From: Actinomycetota bacterium
GTDB taxonomy: Bacteria > Actinomycetota > Actinomycetes > S36-B12 > UBA10799
Assembly (NCBI GenBank): GCA_020637055.1
Contig: JACJWR010000003.1
Location: forward strand, 1-64,000
DNA: 64,000 nt
Direction: 5' to 3'
Part shown: positions 16,107-24,939 of the stretch, one piece after another
How positions within the stretch are numbered: the stretch's first letter is position 1
How the letters are laid out: every line of letters starts with the position of its first letter
Translations under genes and position numbers: made by a program
The notes under the pieces: generated by a model
Seen by the model: the letters and a program-made list of their open reading frames with translations, nothing else
The model's database searches: none
What the model was told of the DNA's origin: nothing

Positions 16107-17122
16107 GCGGGCAGGGCGAAACTGGCGATCGCTCCGGCGGTGAGGCTGCCCAGCCATACCGTCCCCTGGTGTTCCCGCACCCCGGTGGACACACCGAATA
16201 CCGGATCCTCACCGGAATAGGCCGCATCGATCAGGTCGGTGGTCGGGTCGATCGCCAGCACCTCGGTGAGGTGCGCCGGTTTGGGTTGGGCGGCCTCGGG
16301 AAGCGCCCACACCATTTTCCGCAGCAACGGTGGGCGTGGCCCCAACGCGTCCAGCAGTTTGTTGCGGGGACTGGCGATGGCCACCCAGATCCTGCCGTCG
16401 GTGCCGGTGGCGAGGTTGTCCGGGAAACCCGGAAGCACCGGCGACAGCACCTCCCGCTGGCCGCTGCGGACGCCGGTCAGGTGCAGTTTGCTGACGGTGT
16501 AGTTGCCGGTTTCGGCGAAGTAGAGGGCGTCCTCGTCGGCGGTCAGGGCGACGCCGTTGGCGAACTGCAGGCGATCGGCCACCACCTCGCATGAGCCGTC
16601 CGGGTCCCGCCGCAGCAGCCGGCCGGTACCGGAGTGCTCAATGATGTCCGCCTTCCAGTGCTCGAGGTCGAACCGGGCCGACGAATCGGTGAACCAGATC
16701 GTCCCGTCCCGGGCGACGGCGGCGTTGTTGCAGATGCGCACGGGGGTGTGCGCGACGGTCCGGACCAGCACGGTCAGCCGTCCGTCCGCCAGGGTCGCCG
16801 GTGGCCCGGCGTCGGAGACCTCGGCGGCGAGCAGACCTCGATCCGCGTCGCAGATCAGCAACCGGCCGTCGGGGAGCCACTCCAGACCGAGCGGACGCCC
16901 GCCCGTCTCGGCCAGTTGGCGGATCCGACCCGTCTCCGGGTCGAAACGCAACACCCTGCCGTCGTCGAGGCCGGTGATGACCCGACCGGACTCATCCACC
17001 AGCACGTCTTCGCCGCCGGTGCCGGGCAACGGATGGACGTGAAGATTGTCGATGGTCGTCGGCGAGTCCGGGACTGCGGCCGGCGGACGCCAGACGACGG
17101 GGGAGATCTTGGGTTTCGCCAT
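16103..17122 (-). CDS. SMP-30/strictosidine synthase-like beta-propeller protein
   Basis: 339 residues with repeated six-bladed propeller motifs (GRVLRFDPETG, GLEWLPDGRLLICDADRG, RDGTIWFTDSSARFD, LQFANGVALTADEDALYFAETG, GFPDNLATGTDGRIWVAI). It resembles SMP-30/gluconolactonase and strictosidine synthase-like proteins. No signal peptide is seen, so it is probably cytosolic. Known relatives hydrolyse lactones or esters with a divalent metal, but the substrate here cannot be inferred. Its stop overlaps the stop of the convergent YqeY gene by 4 nt. Confidence 0.75.
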   Translation of the reverse strand: MAKPKISPVVWRPPAAVPDSPTTIDNLHVHPLPGTGGEDVLVDESGRVITGLDDGRVLRFDPETGRIRQLAETGGRPLGLEWLPDGRLLICDADRGLLAAEVSDAGPPATLADGRLTVLVRTVAHTPVRICNNAAVARDGTIWFTDSSARFDLEHWKADIIEHSGTGRLLRRDPDGSCEVVADRLQFANGVALTADEDALYFAETGNYTVSKLHLTGVRSGQREVLSPVLPGFPDNLATGTDGRIWVAIASPRNKLLDALGPRPPLLRKMVWALPEAAQPKPAHLTEVLAIDPTTDLIDAAYSGEDPVFGVSTGVREHQGTVWLGSLTAGAIASFALPA

Positions 17123-17143
17123 GCTCCCCAGGGTGCCAGAGAA

Positions 17144-18502
17144 TCAGCGTCGAACGATGAAAGTGTCGGGGTCGCGGGATTCCCGCGGCGTGGGCTGCGT
17201 GGCCGGGTAGCCCACCGCCACCGCTCCCAGCGGTTGCCAGTCGGCGGGGAGATCGAGCACCTCGCGAACCACCTCGGGGCAGAACATCGTCGACGAGATC
17301 CACGCCGATCCCAGCCCGTGCGCGGAAAGCGTCACCAGGAGGTTCTGCACCGCGGCGCCGCCGGCGACCAGGAAGAGATCACGCTCGAAGCCGTTGCGCC
17401 TGGCATCGGGATAGTCGTGGAGCACCGTCAGATCGGTGAAGGGAAGCACCACGGTCGGCGCCTCCCAGAGGACGTCGCCGCGTCGGAGCCGGCGGGCCAC
17501 GGCCTCGTCGTCGAAGCCGTCGAGAGCGCGCAGGTCGGCCTCCCATCTGCTGCGCATCGCCGCGAGCAGTCGACGGCGGCTTTCCGCCGCGGGCAGCACG
17601 AAACGCCAGGGTGTTGTGTGGTGCGGGCTGGGCGCGGTCACCGCCGCCGCGATGGCGGCATCCACCGCGGTGTCGGGTACCGGCCGGCCAACTTCGAATT
17701 CGCGCACGGTGCGGCGGCCGAACGCTGCGTTTCGCGCCCCGTCGGCTTTCGCCTCTGCGGTGCCGGACCCGAAGAGATCCTCAGCCTCAGGTCGGATCAG
17801 AGCGGCTGCCCGCTCGGCCGTGGGTCGGACCCAGCGATCGGCCCCTCGAATCACCGCCGCCGCGACCAGCTGCGCCTTCGGGCGCACCAATTCCGCCGCT
17901 GCGGATAACTGGTCGGCCACCGCCACCACAGTGGCGTCGAGGGTTTGTCCGTAGGCGTCGACGGATCCGCGCAGGTCGTCCAACGGAAGCACCCCGGCGC
18001 TGCCGACGGCGAAGTCGACCACCCCTTGGCGCCAGGGTCGGCCCGCAGTGTCGGTGATGACGACGCCGAGGTTGGTCAACCCCAGACGGGCCTGCAGCTC
18101 GGCTCGCAACGTCGAGGCCGACTCGTCCGGGTGCTTGGGCAGCAACACCACGGTTCCCGGGTCGGTGTTGGAGGCGTCCACACCGGCCGCCGCCAGCACG
18201 AAGCCGTGGTGGGTTCGCACGATCCGGGTGGTGCCGCCGGGGTGCTCGCGGCGGGCCAACTCGGCCACCGACTCGGCGGTGATCGCCGCCTCCCGGTCGG
18301 GTGCGGTGAGTACCCGGTCCTCGACTTTCGCCACCACCTTGCTGCTCACCGCGACGATGTCGCCGTCGCGCAGTCCGGTGCTCCCGTCCGGAAACCGCAA
18401 CTCTTCGGTTGCGGCCGCCAGCAGCCCGGCCAGATCGTCGCCGGGGTGAACCTTCCCGATGCCGGTGACGCCCACCACCGTCAAGGCCCCGGGATCACCC
18501 AC
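17144..18502 (-). CDS. fbiB: Coenzyme F420 gamma-glutamyl ligase / FMN reductase FbiB
   Basis: 452 residues, close to mycobacterial FbiB. The N-terminal CofE-like domain (about 1-245) adds glutamates to F420-0 using GTP and carries GDIVAVSSKVVAKVEDR and VVITDTAGRPWRQG. The C-terminal nitroreductase-like FMN domain (about 255-452) reduces dehydro-F420 and carries RRTVREFEVGRPV and HGLGSAWISSTMF. The GTG at 18502 overlaps the end of fbiA by 8 nt, so the pair is one operon. Confidence 0.94.
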   Translation of the reverse strand: MGDPGALTVVGVTGIGKVHPGDDLAGLLAAATEELRFPDGSTGLRDGDIVAVSSKVVAKVEDRVLTAPDREAAITAESVAELARREHPGGTTRIVRTHHGFVLAAAGVDASNTDPGTVVLLPKHPDESASTLRAELQARLGLTNLGVVITDTAGRPWRQGVVDFAVGSAGVLPLDDLRGSVDAYGQTLDATVVAVADQLSAAAELVRPKAQLVAAAVIRGADRWVRPTAERAAALIRPEAEDLFGSGTAEAKADGARNAAFGRRTVREFEVGRPVPDTAVDAAIAAAVTAPSPHHTTPWRFVLPAAESRRRLLAAMRSRWEADLRALDGFDDEAVARRLRRGDVLWEAPTVVLPFTDLTVLHDYPDARRNGFERDLFLVAGGAAVQNLLVTLSAHGLGSAWISSTMFCPEVVREVLDLPADWQPLGAVAVGYPATQPTPRESRDPDTFIVRR

Positions 18503-19490
18503 GCCGAGCCACCTCGTCGGCGAGCCCCAGCAGCGCTTCGGCGGCGGTCACCGACGAGGCGGGATCACTCATCACCGTCGCAGCCGCACGGGCGAGCAGC
18601 CCCGCCGCTTCGATCGCGGGCACCTGATCGGCGTCCTGCTCGTCCACCAACCAGCCATCCAGGATTCCGTCTGGGCGGGCGCCGTAGTGGGCCGCGACCG
18701 CCGCCGCCGTGACGTCCACCCCGATGGCGTTCAGGCACGCGTCGGCCATCCCGCGCAGCGGTCGGCCGGAGACGATCCCGGACATGCCGACCACCGGCGC
18801 GCGGGTGGTACGGATCGCGTCCCGAATCCCTTCGATGGCCATGATCGCCCCGATCGAGACGACCGGGTTGGACGGCGGTAGCAGGACTGCGTCGGCGGAT
18901 TCGATCGCCGCAACCACGCCCGGACCCGGGCTGGCCGACTCCGCGCCCACCATCACGAAATCGCTGGCGGGCAGCGCGGCGCGGTGGCGGACCCACCACT
19001 CCTGGAAGTGGATCGCGCGCTTGCGGCCACCCTCTTCGACCACCACGTGGGTTTCGACCCGGTCGTCCGAAGCCGGCAACAACTCCACGCCGAGTTCCCA
19101 GCGCGCACAGAGGGCAGCGGTGACCTGGGAGAGCGGATAGCCGGCGGAGAGCATCTGGGTGCGGATCAGGTGGGTTGCCAGGTCGCGATCGCCGAGGCCG
19201 AACCAGTCAGGCTGGGCGCCGTAGGCCGCCAACTCGGCGGCCGCGTGGAAGGTTTCGTCCGCCCTGCCCCAGCCGCGCTCGGCGTCAGCACCCCCACCGA
19301 TGGTGTACATCAGGGTGTCGAGGTCCGGGCAGACTTTGAGTCCGAACAGCCAGATGTCGTCCGCGATGTTCCCGATCACGGTGATCCTGGCCTCCGGCCG
19401 GGCGGCCCGCAGCGCGAGTACGAATCGGGCGCCGCCGACGCCGCCGGCCAGCACGGTGAGCTTGGGGTCGGGGGAATTCGACAGGTGCAT
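18495..19490 (-). CDS. fbiA: Phospholactate/enolpyruvyl transferase FbiA (CofD)
   Basis: 331 residues of the CofD family. It transfers the 2-phospho(enol)pyruvyl/lactyl group from the guanosine-diphospho donor to FO, giving (dehydro-)F420-0. The nucleotide-binding start LAGGVGGARFVLAL and the NIADDIWLFGLKVCPDLDT signature are intact, as is LLPPSNPVVSIGAIMAI. It is upstream of fbiB with coupled translation and divergent from fbiC. The donor-making enzyme FbiD (CofC) is not in the window. Confidence 0.95.
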   Translation of the reverse strand: MHLSNSPDPKLTVLAGGVGGARFVLALRAARPEARITVIGNIADDIWLFGLKVCPDLDTLMYTIGGGADAERGWGRADETFHAAAELAAYGAQPDWFGLGDRDLATHLIRTQMLSAGYPLSQVTAALCARWELGVELLPASDDRVETHVVVEEGGRKRAIHFQEWWVRHRAALPASDFVMVGAESASPGPGVVAAIESADAVLLPPSNPVVSIGAIMAIEGIRDAIRTTRAPVVGMSGIVSGRPLRGMADACLNAIGVDVTAAAVAAHYGARPDGILDGWLVDEQDADQVPAIEAAGLLARAAATVMSDPASSVTAAEALLGLADEVARRG

Positions 19491-19519
19491 TGGGTGATTG
19501 TCCCAATCCGCTCGATGCG

Positions 19520-19525
19520 TAGGCT
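19520..19525 (+). promoter_or_regulatory. -10 element TAGGCT, leaderless spacing (fbiC)
   Basis: TAGGCT ends 7 nt before the GTG at 19533. This hexamer decides the fbiC start, since neither this GTG nor the ATG at 19515 has a ribosome site, and the ATG lies upstream of the -10 element. Confidence 0.55.
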
Positions 19526-19532
19526 GTCCGAC

Positions 19533-22088
19533 GTGGCATCAGGGCAATTCGGGGCGACCGAACGACGGGTGCTCGCCCGGGTCCGCCGAGGTGTCGGGCT
19601 GAACGTCGACGAGTTGGTAGCCCTGCTCGGGTTCCGTGGGGAGGCGCTGCGGGAGGCGATGGCGTTGGCCTCGCAGTGGCGCGATCGTGGCCTCGCCGAC
19701 GCCGGCCGCCCTGGTGTGGTCAGCTACTCGCCGAAAGTGTTCATCCCGTTGACCAGGCTCTGCCGCGATCGATGCGGATATTGCACGTTCGCCACCGATC
19801 CGGCCGATCTGCGTGCCCGTGGCGAGGGCTACTTCCTCACCCCCGCCGAGGTGGTGAGCATCGCACGCGAGGGCGCCCGGATGGGGTGCACCGAAGCGCT
19901 TTTCACACTCGGTGACCGCCCCGAGGATCGCTGGCCGGCCGCTCGGGAATGGCTCGCCGAAGCAGGCTACGACTCGACTCTGGGCTACCTGCGTGCGGTG
20001 GCGATCCGGGTGCTGGAGGAGACCGGGCTGCTCCCGCACCTCAACCCCGGCGTGATGTCGTGGGAGGAACTCCTGCTGCTACGTCCGGTCGCTCCCAGCA
20101 TGGGACTGATGCTGGAGACGAGCTCCACGAGGCTGTTCACCACACCGGGCGCCGCGCATTACGGTTCGCCGGACAAAGACCCGGCGGTGCGACTGCGGGT
20201 GATCGCCGATGCCGGCCGGCTCAACATCCCGTTCACCTCCGGTGTGCTGGTGGGGATCGGTGAGACGCCCGCCGAGTTGGCTCAGTCGATGCTGAGCCTG
20301 CGGGCGCTGGCGCGGGAGTATCACCACGTCCAAGAGGTGATCATCCAGAACTTCAGGGTGAAGCCCGACACCGCGATGCGGCAGGCCGATGACCTCGACC
20401 ACGAGGCCTACCTCGCCGCACTCGTCACCGCCCGGTTGGTGTTCGGCCCCGGCATGCGAATCCAGGCTCCGCCCAACCTGTCCGACCCCGATCACCTGGC
20501 CGACCTGCTGGCCGCCGGGGTGGACGACTTCGGCGGGGTCAGTCCGCTCACCCCCGACCACGTGAACCCCGAACGCCCCTGGCCGCAGATCGAGTCCCTG
20601 GCCGATGTCTGCCGGGCGGCCAACCTTGAGTTGCGACCGCGGCTGGCGGTGGCGCCCCCGTTCGTCACCGGCGATATCGATCGTTGGGTCGATCCCCGGC
20701 TACATCCTCACGTCGTTGCGCTTGCCGACTCCGAGGGCTTCGTCCGTGCGGGCGCGCAACCGCGCGGGATCGCCTGGCAGGAATCCGACGACTACGAAGG
20801 TTTCGTGGCCGATTCCGGCCCCGGACGCGCGGACCTGGCCCGCACGATCGACTCCGAGGGTCGGTTGACTCGCGAGCGGGGTGATGCGGCCGAGGTGTAC
20901 GGCGACTGGGAAGTGGTGGCCGCGAAAGCGCCGACGACCCCGCGCCGGGGAGCGCTGCCGGTGCTCGCCGCAGACGTCAAGGCGGCCTTGCGACTCGCCG
21001 AACGGGGTCCTGCCCTCCTGGCGGCGCCGGAGCACCAGCGGGACGCCGTGGCGCTGGCGGCAGCCGACGGCGCTGAACTCGACGCCGTGGCTGCCTTCGC
21101 AGACGCTCTGCGCTCGGATGCGGTCGGCGACACCGTCACCTATGTCGTGAACCGGAACATCAACTTCACCAACGTCTGCTACACCGGCTGCCGGTTCTGC
21201 GCCTTCGCCCAACGTGAGAGCGACGAGGACGCGTTCACCCTGCCGCTGGCCGAGGTCGGCAGCCGGGTGGACGAAGCCGTGGCCGCGGGCGCCACCGAGA
21301 TCTGCATGCAAGGCGGAATCCACCCAAAACTCCCTGGCACCGCCTATTTCGATCTGGTGGCCGAAGTCAAACGTCGGCGGGTGCACCTGCATGCGTTCAG
21401 TCCGATGGAGGTGGTCAACGGTGCCAACCGCGCCGGGATGACGATCGCCGAGTGGTTGGCCACCGCCAAGGCGGCAGGTCTGGACTCGATCCCGGGAACC
21501 GCCGCCGAGATCCTGGACGACGACATCAGATGGATCCTCACGAAGGGGAAGCTGCCGACCGCGACCTGGCTGGAGGTGATCGGTACGGCCCATGAGCTGG
21601 GGCTGCCGTCATCGGCCACCATGATGTACGGCCACGTCGATTCCCCGCACCATTGGGTCGGGCACCTTCGGACCTTGCGCGAGCAACAACTGCGCACCGG
21701 TGGCTTCACCGAGTTCGTGGGGCTGCCGTTCGTGCATCACAACTCACCGATCTACCTCGCCGGTGTCGCCCGGCCAGGACCCTCGCGACGCGATGACGTC
21801 GCGGTCACGTCGCTGAGCCGGATCATGCTCCACGGCGCCATTCCGAATATCCAGGTCTCGTGGGTGAAGATCGGCCCGCAGGCCTGCGCCGAGTTGCTCG
21901 CCGCCGGTGCCAACGACCTCGGCGGCACCCTGATGGAGGAGACGATCTCCCGGATGGCCGGCTCGGAGTTCGGATCCGCCATGACTCCGGACGGTCTGCG
22001 CGCCATCGCCAGCGCGGCCGGGCGCCCGGTTCGGGAGCGGACCACCACCTACGGGCCGGTGGACGCGCAATCCCGGAAAGTTGGTTAG
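19533..22088 (+). CDS. fbiC: FO synthase FbiC (CofG-CofH fusion)
   Basis: 851 residues with two radical-SAM domains. The CofG half has its [4Fe-4S] ligands at Cys77, Cys81 and Cys84 (CRDRCGYC), and the CofH half at Cys549, Cys553 and Cys556 (CYTGCRFC). Together they couple 5-amino-6-ribitylaminouracil and tyrosine into FO, the deazaflavin core of F420. The fused form is the actinobacterial version. It is divergent from fbiAB across a 42-nt gap, so the F420 genes probably share a regulatory region. In M. tuberculosis fbiC lies elsewhere. Confidence 0.96.
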   Translation: MASGQFGATERRVLARVRRGVGLNVDELVALLGFRGEALREAMALASQWRDRGLADAGRPGVVSYSPKVFIPLTRLCRDRCGYCTFATDPADLRARGEGYFLTPAEVVSIAREGARMGCTEALFTLGDRPEDRWPAAREWLAEAGYDSTLGYLRAVAIRVLEETGLLPHLNPGVMSWEELLLLRPVAPSMGLMLETSSTRLFTTPGAAHYGSPDKDPAVRLRVIADAGRLNIPFTSGVLVGIGETPAELAQSMLSLRALAREYHHVQEVIIQNFRVKPDTAMRQADDLDHEAYLAALVTARLVFGPGMRIQAPPNLSDPDHLADLLAAGVDDFGGVSPLTPDHVNPERPWPQIESLADVCRAANLELRPRLAVAPPFVTGDIDRWVDPRLHPHVVALADSEGFVRAGAQPRGIAWQESDDYEGFVADSGPGRADLARTIDSEGRLTRERGDAAEVYGDWEVVAAKAPTTPRRGALPVLAADVKAALRLAERGPALLAAPEHQRDAVALAAADGAELDAVAAFADALRSDAVGDTVTYVVNRNINFTNVCYTGCRFCAFAQRESDEDAFTLPLAEVGSRVDEAVAAGATEICMQGGIHPKLPGTAYFDLVAEVKRRRVHLHAFSPMEVVNGANRAGMTIAEWLATAKAAGLDSIPGTAAEILDDDIRWILTKGKLPTATWLEVIGTAHELGLPSSATMMYGHVDSPHHWVGHLRTLREQQLRTGGFTEFVGLPFVHHNSPIYLAGVARPGPSRRDDVAVTSLSRIMLHGAIPNIQVSWVKIGPQACAELLAAGANDLGGTLMEETISRMAGSEFGSAMTPDGLRAIASAAGRPVRERTTTYGPVDAQSRKVG

Positions 22089-22113
22089 GAATTCTTTGCT
22101 TACCACCCTGGAC

Positions 22114-22143
22114 TTGACTTAGCGGGTAAGACACGGGTGTAAT
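22114..22143 (+). promoter_or_regulatory. Promoter of the whiB2-type gene
   Basis: TTGACT (22114-22119), an 18-nt spacer and TGTAAT (22138-22143), preceded by GGG, form one of the few sigma70-like -35/-10 pairs in the window. The predicted leader is about 60 nt with a GGAAGGAA ribosome site. Confidence 0.6.
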
Positions 22144-22209
22144 TTCACCACTGTCATTCACACCGGGCCCTTCCCCCAAGGCCCAAGGGATCGCCCCGGA
22201 AGGAACCAG

Positions 22210-22467
22210 ATGAGCAACGTTGAAGTTTTCCCCCTCGACTACCCCGAAGAGCTTGCGTGGCAGGAGCGCGCTCTGTGTGCGCAGACCGACCCGGAAGCCT
22301 TCTTCCCGGAGAAGGGTGGCTCCACCCGCGAAGCCAAGCGAGTCTGCCAATCGTGCGACGTGCGGATGGATTGCCTGGAATACGCCTTGGCCAACGACGA
22401 GCGCTTCGGCATCTGGGGTGGTCTGAGTGAACGCGAGCGGCGGCGTTTGAAGAAGCAGAGCGCTTGA
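22210..22467 (+). CDS. whiB2: WhiB-family regulator, WhiB2/WhmD type
   Basis: 85 residues with the four cysteines that hold a [4Fe-4S] cluster: one in RALCAQTDPE, a CQSC pair and one in DCLEYAL. The GIWGG turn and a basic tail (RERRRLKKQ) for DNA contact follow. The stretch TDPEAFFPEKGGSTREAKRVC is close to WhiB2/WhmD, the essential septation and sporulation regulator that partners with WhiA and sigma factors. Its position next to fbiA/fbiB and manB matches M. tuberculosis Rv3260c. Confidence 0.93.
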   Translation: MSNVEVFPLDYPEELAWQERALCAQTDPEAFFPEKGGSTREAKRVCQSCDVRMDCLEYALANDERFGIWGGLSERERRRLKKQSA

Positions 22468-22502
22468 CGCCACTGCGCGCCCGGGATCGCCATGGCCGCG
22501 GG

Positions 22503-22850
22503 GTGCGCGGCCCGCTGATGCCAGCCACCATGCCCGGCGCCACCACCCGTCGGGAGAGATTCGACCGGGTCGTGGCAAGGGCGGTGGTTCACCTGTCCGC
22601 CCACACGCCGGACGTGGCCGAGGCAGACGTGGTGGTGGAGGACGTTCCGGTCATCGGGCGTCGCCACACCGAGGCTCCGCTGGGTCGCGTCCAACGCCAG
22701 GTGAAACCGCCGCAGTTGGTGCTCCACCGCAAGCCGATCGAGCAGGCCGGCGGCGGAGTCCCGCTCGTGCGCGACGTCCTCGCCGAGCTCCTCGCCGAAC
22801 TCCTGGTCTGCGACCCGACCGATGTCGACCCCCACTATCCGCGGCAATAG
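22503..22850 (+). CDS. Metallopeptidase-family (Rv3259-like) protein, active site degenerate
   Basis: About 115 residues. The N-terminus RGPLMPATMPG and the part LVLHRKPIEQ match the small zincin-like family that sits next to whiB2 in actinobacteria. The expected HExxH helix reads RDVLAELLAELL, so the zinc-binding histidines are missing and peptidase activity is unlikely. I chose the GTG at 22503 by alignment to remembered Rv3259-like N-termini; a TTG at 22464 that overlaps the whiB2 stop, or an ATG at 22518, are alternatives. Confidence 0.65.
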   Translation: MRGPLMPATMPGATTRRERFDRVVARAVVHLSAHTPDVAEADVVVEDVPVIGRRHTEAPLGRVQRQVKPPQLVLHRKPIEQAGGGVPLVRDVLAELLAELLVCDPTDVDPHYPRQ

Positions 22851-22888
22851 CCAGCGTGCCGGTCGAGCCAGCGAGGTCCACGCCGGGT

Positions 22889-22894
22889 TAGGGT
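22889..22894 (+). promoter_or_regulatory. -10 element TAGGGT, leaderless spacing
   Basis: TAGGGT ends 7 nt before the GTG at 22902 of the DUF3499 gene, which has no ribosome site. Confidence 0.55.
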
Positions 22895-22901
22895 TTCGGG
22901 C

Positions 22902-23303
22902 GTGGCTCGGAATCGAACGTGTTCCAAACCGTCGTGCGGCTCGAAGGCCGTCGCGACGTTGACGTATGTCTACAGCGAATGCACAGCCGTGCTGGGTCCG
23001 CTGGCCACCAGTGCCGATCCGCACTGCTACGACTTGTGCCGCGTCCATGCCGATCGCATGACGGTGCCGCGCGGCTGGGACGTGGTCCGGTTGGACTTCG
23101 CCGCGGATCAGTTCGGCCCCACCATCGACGACCTCGAGGCCTTGGCCGACGCCGTGCGCGATGCCGCCCGCAGCACGACCCCGCCGGTCGCAACACTTCC
23201 CGAGGTGCCGTCTGGCACAGTTGAGGGAACCCGAAGGGGTCACCTGCGGGTTTTGCGGGCCGCCGACGACGTCGATCACGCGGCGGCCTCCCACGACTTC
23301 TAG
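22902..23303 (+). CDS. DUF3499 family protein
   Basis: 133 residues. The N-terminal half has cysteines in a zinc-ribbon-like arrangement (CSKPSCGSKA, then DPHCYDLCRVHADR), the diagnostic pattern of DUF3499. The family is actinobacterial and lies next to whiB2 and manB, as here (Rv3258c in M. tuberculosis). Function is unknown; metal binding is an inference from the cysteines. The C-terminal third is variable and Arg/Ala-rich. Confidence 0.85.
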   Translation: MARNRTCSKPSCGSKAVATLTYVYSECTAVLGPLATSADPHCYDLCRVHADRMTVPRGWDVVRLDFAADQFGPTIDDLEALADAVRDAARSTTPPVATLPEVPSGTVEGTRRGHLRVLRAADDVDHAAASHDF

Positions 23304-23318
23304 TTGCAGGAGGCGGCG

Positions 23319-24728
23319 ATGCGCGCACTCGACGAGGTCATCAAGGCCTACGACGTCCGCGGGGTGTATCCCGACCAGTTGGACGAAGAACTCGCCCACC
23401 TGATCGGACGTGCCTGTGTGGAGGTGCTCGGCTTGCGCGCCGCCGACGCCGGCACCGGCGCGATGATCGTCGGGCGGGACATGCGACCCTCCGGCCCGGC
23501 GTTGGTTGAAGCGTTCGCCCGCGGCGTCACCGAGGCGGGGGTGGACGTGATCGACATCGGCTTGTGCAGCACCGACGGGCTGTACTTCGCCAGCGGCCGC
23601 CTCGGCCACGCCGGGGCGATGTTCACCGCCAGCCACAACCCCGCGCAGTACAACGGCATCAAGCTCTGCGCCCCGGGCGCGGTACCGGTGGGCCGGGACA
23701 CCGGGTTGGCGCAGATCAGCGACTTCTGCGCCGCGGCCTTGGCCGAGGGCGCCTCGGCGGCGCCGGCCGACACCGAACCCGTGGCGCCGGGTTCGATCAG
23801 CGCAGTCAACCTGCTGGGCGACTATGCGGTGTTCCTCCGTTCGCTGGTGCCTGGCCTGGACACCATTCGCGAGTTGTCGGTGGTGGTGGACGCAGGCAAC
23901 GGCATGGCGGGTCTGACCGCGCCGGCGGTGCTCGGACCGCTGCCGCTGCAGGTGACCGAGATGTATTACGAACTCGACGGCACCTTCCCCAACCACGAGG
24001 CGAACCCGATCGACCCGGCCAACCTCGTCGACCTGCAGGCCAAGGTGCTCGAAGTCGGTGCCGACCTGGGTCTGGCGTTCGACGGCGACGCCGACCGGTG
24101 CTTCGCGGTGGACCAGGCAGGGGAGCTGATCTCGCCGAGCAGCCTGACCGCCCTCATCGCGGTGCAGGAACTGCAGCGGCATCCCGGTGCAACGGTGATC
24201 CATAACCTGATCACCTCCGCCGCGGTACCGGAGATCATCGTCGAGAACGGTGGTGTGCCCGTCCGCACCCGGGTTGGACACTCCTTCATCAAGGCGACGA
24301 TGGCCGAGACCGGCGCGGTGTTCGGCGGCGAACATTCGGGTCACTTCTACTTCCAGGACTTCTGGCGGGCCGACAGCGGGATGCTGGCGGCCCTGCATCT
24401 GATCGCCGCCCTCGGCAACGCCCCGATCGGCACCACCGTGGCGGATCTGCTGGCGCCCTACAACCGCTATGTGTCCAGCGGGGAGATCAACTCGACGGTC
24501 GCCGACGGCCCGGCGGCAACCGCCGCCGTACGGGAAGCGTTTGCGCCCGAGACCACCAGCATCGATGAGCTCGACGGTCTGACGATGACCGGCGAGTCGT
24601 GGTGGTTCAACGTCCGGCCCAGCAACACCGAACCCCTGCTCCGGCTCAATGTCGAACACCAGGACGAAGAATCGATGGCGGAACTGCGCGATCGGGTGTT
24701 GGCCGTGATCCGCAGCCACAGCGCCTAA
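23319..24728 (+). CDS. manB: Phosphomannomutase/phosphoglucomutase
   Basis: 469 residues of the alpha-D-phosphohexomutase superfamily. The phosphoserine loop TASHNPAQYNG places the catalytic serine at residue 105, the metal loop is DGDADR, and the sugar-binding loop is GEHSGHFYF. It interconverts mannose-6-P and mannose-1-P, feeding GDP-mannose for mannolipids and glycans. The ATG at 23319 follows AGGAGG at 23308-23313. It leads a run with a Trm112-like gene, an SIS isomerase gene and manA, matching the mycobacterial order. Confidence 0.94.
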   Translation: MRALDEVIKAYDVRGVYPDQLDEELAHLIGRACVEVLGLRAADAGTGAMIVGRDMRPSGPALVEAFARGVTEAGVDVIDIGLCSTDGLYFASGRLGHAGAMFTASHNPAQYNGIKLCAPGAVPVGRDTGLAQISDFCAAALAEGASAAPADTEPVAPGSISAVNLLGDYAVFLRSLVPGLDTIRELSVVVDAGNGMAGLTAPAVLGPLPLQVTEMYYELDGTFPNHEANPIDPANLVDLQAKVLEVGADLGLAFDGDADRCFAVDQAGELISPSSLTALIAVQELQRHPGATVIHNLITSAAVPEIIVENGGVPVRTRVGHSFIKATMAETGAVFGGEHSGHFYFQDFWRADSGMLAALHLIAALGNAPIGTTVADLLAPYNRYVSSGEINSTVADGPAATAAVREAFAPETTSIDELDGLTMTGESWWFNVRPSNTEPLLRLNVEHQDEESMAELRDRVLAVIRSHSA

Positions 24729-24731
24729 GGT
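24726..24731 (+). promoter_or_regulatory. -10 element TAAGGT, leaderless spacing
   Basis: TAAGGT overlaps the manB stop codon and ends 7 nt before the ATG at 24739, giving the Trm112-like gene a possible leaderless internal promoter. Confidence 0.45.
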
Positions 24732-24738
24732 GTCGCGC

Positions 24739-24939
24739 ATGACGAATCTGGATCCGAGGTTGCTCGAAATTTTGGCCTGCCCATGCCAATACCACGCGGC
24801 GGTCGAGCAGGTCGCGGATGAAATCGTGTGCCGGCGCTGCCGCACTGCGTTTCCGATCACCGATGGGATCCCGGTGATGCTGCTCGACCAGGCCACCCCC
24901 GGTCCGTCGGGCGTCGGCGCCGACCTCGGCGGCGAATAG
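24739..24939 (+). CDS. Trm112-like small zinc protein
   Basis: 66 residues. LLEILACPCQYHA and EIVCRRCRTAFPITDGIPVML match Trm112/YcaR proteins, which in eukaryotes and archaea activate methyltransferases. Four cysteines could bind zinc. In actinobacteria the gene sits between manB and the SIS isomerase gene, as here, with no known partner. Confidence 0.83.
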   Translation: MTNLDPRLLEILACPCQYHAAVEQVADEIVCRRCRTAFPITDGIPVMLLDQATPGPSGVGADLGGE

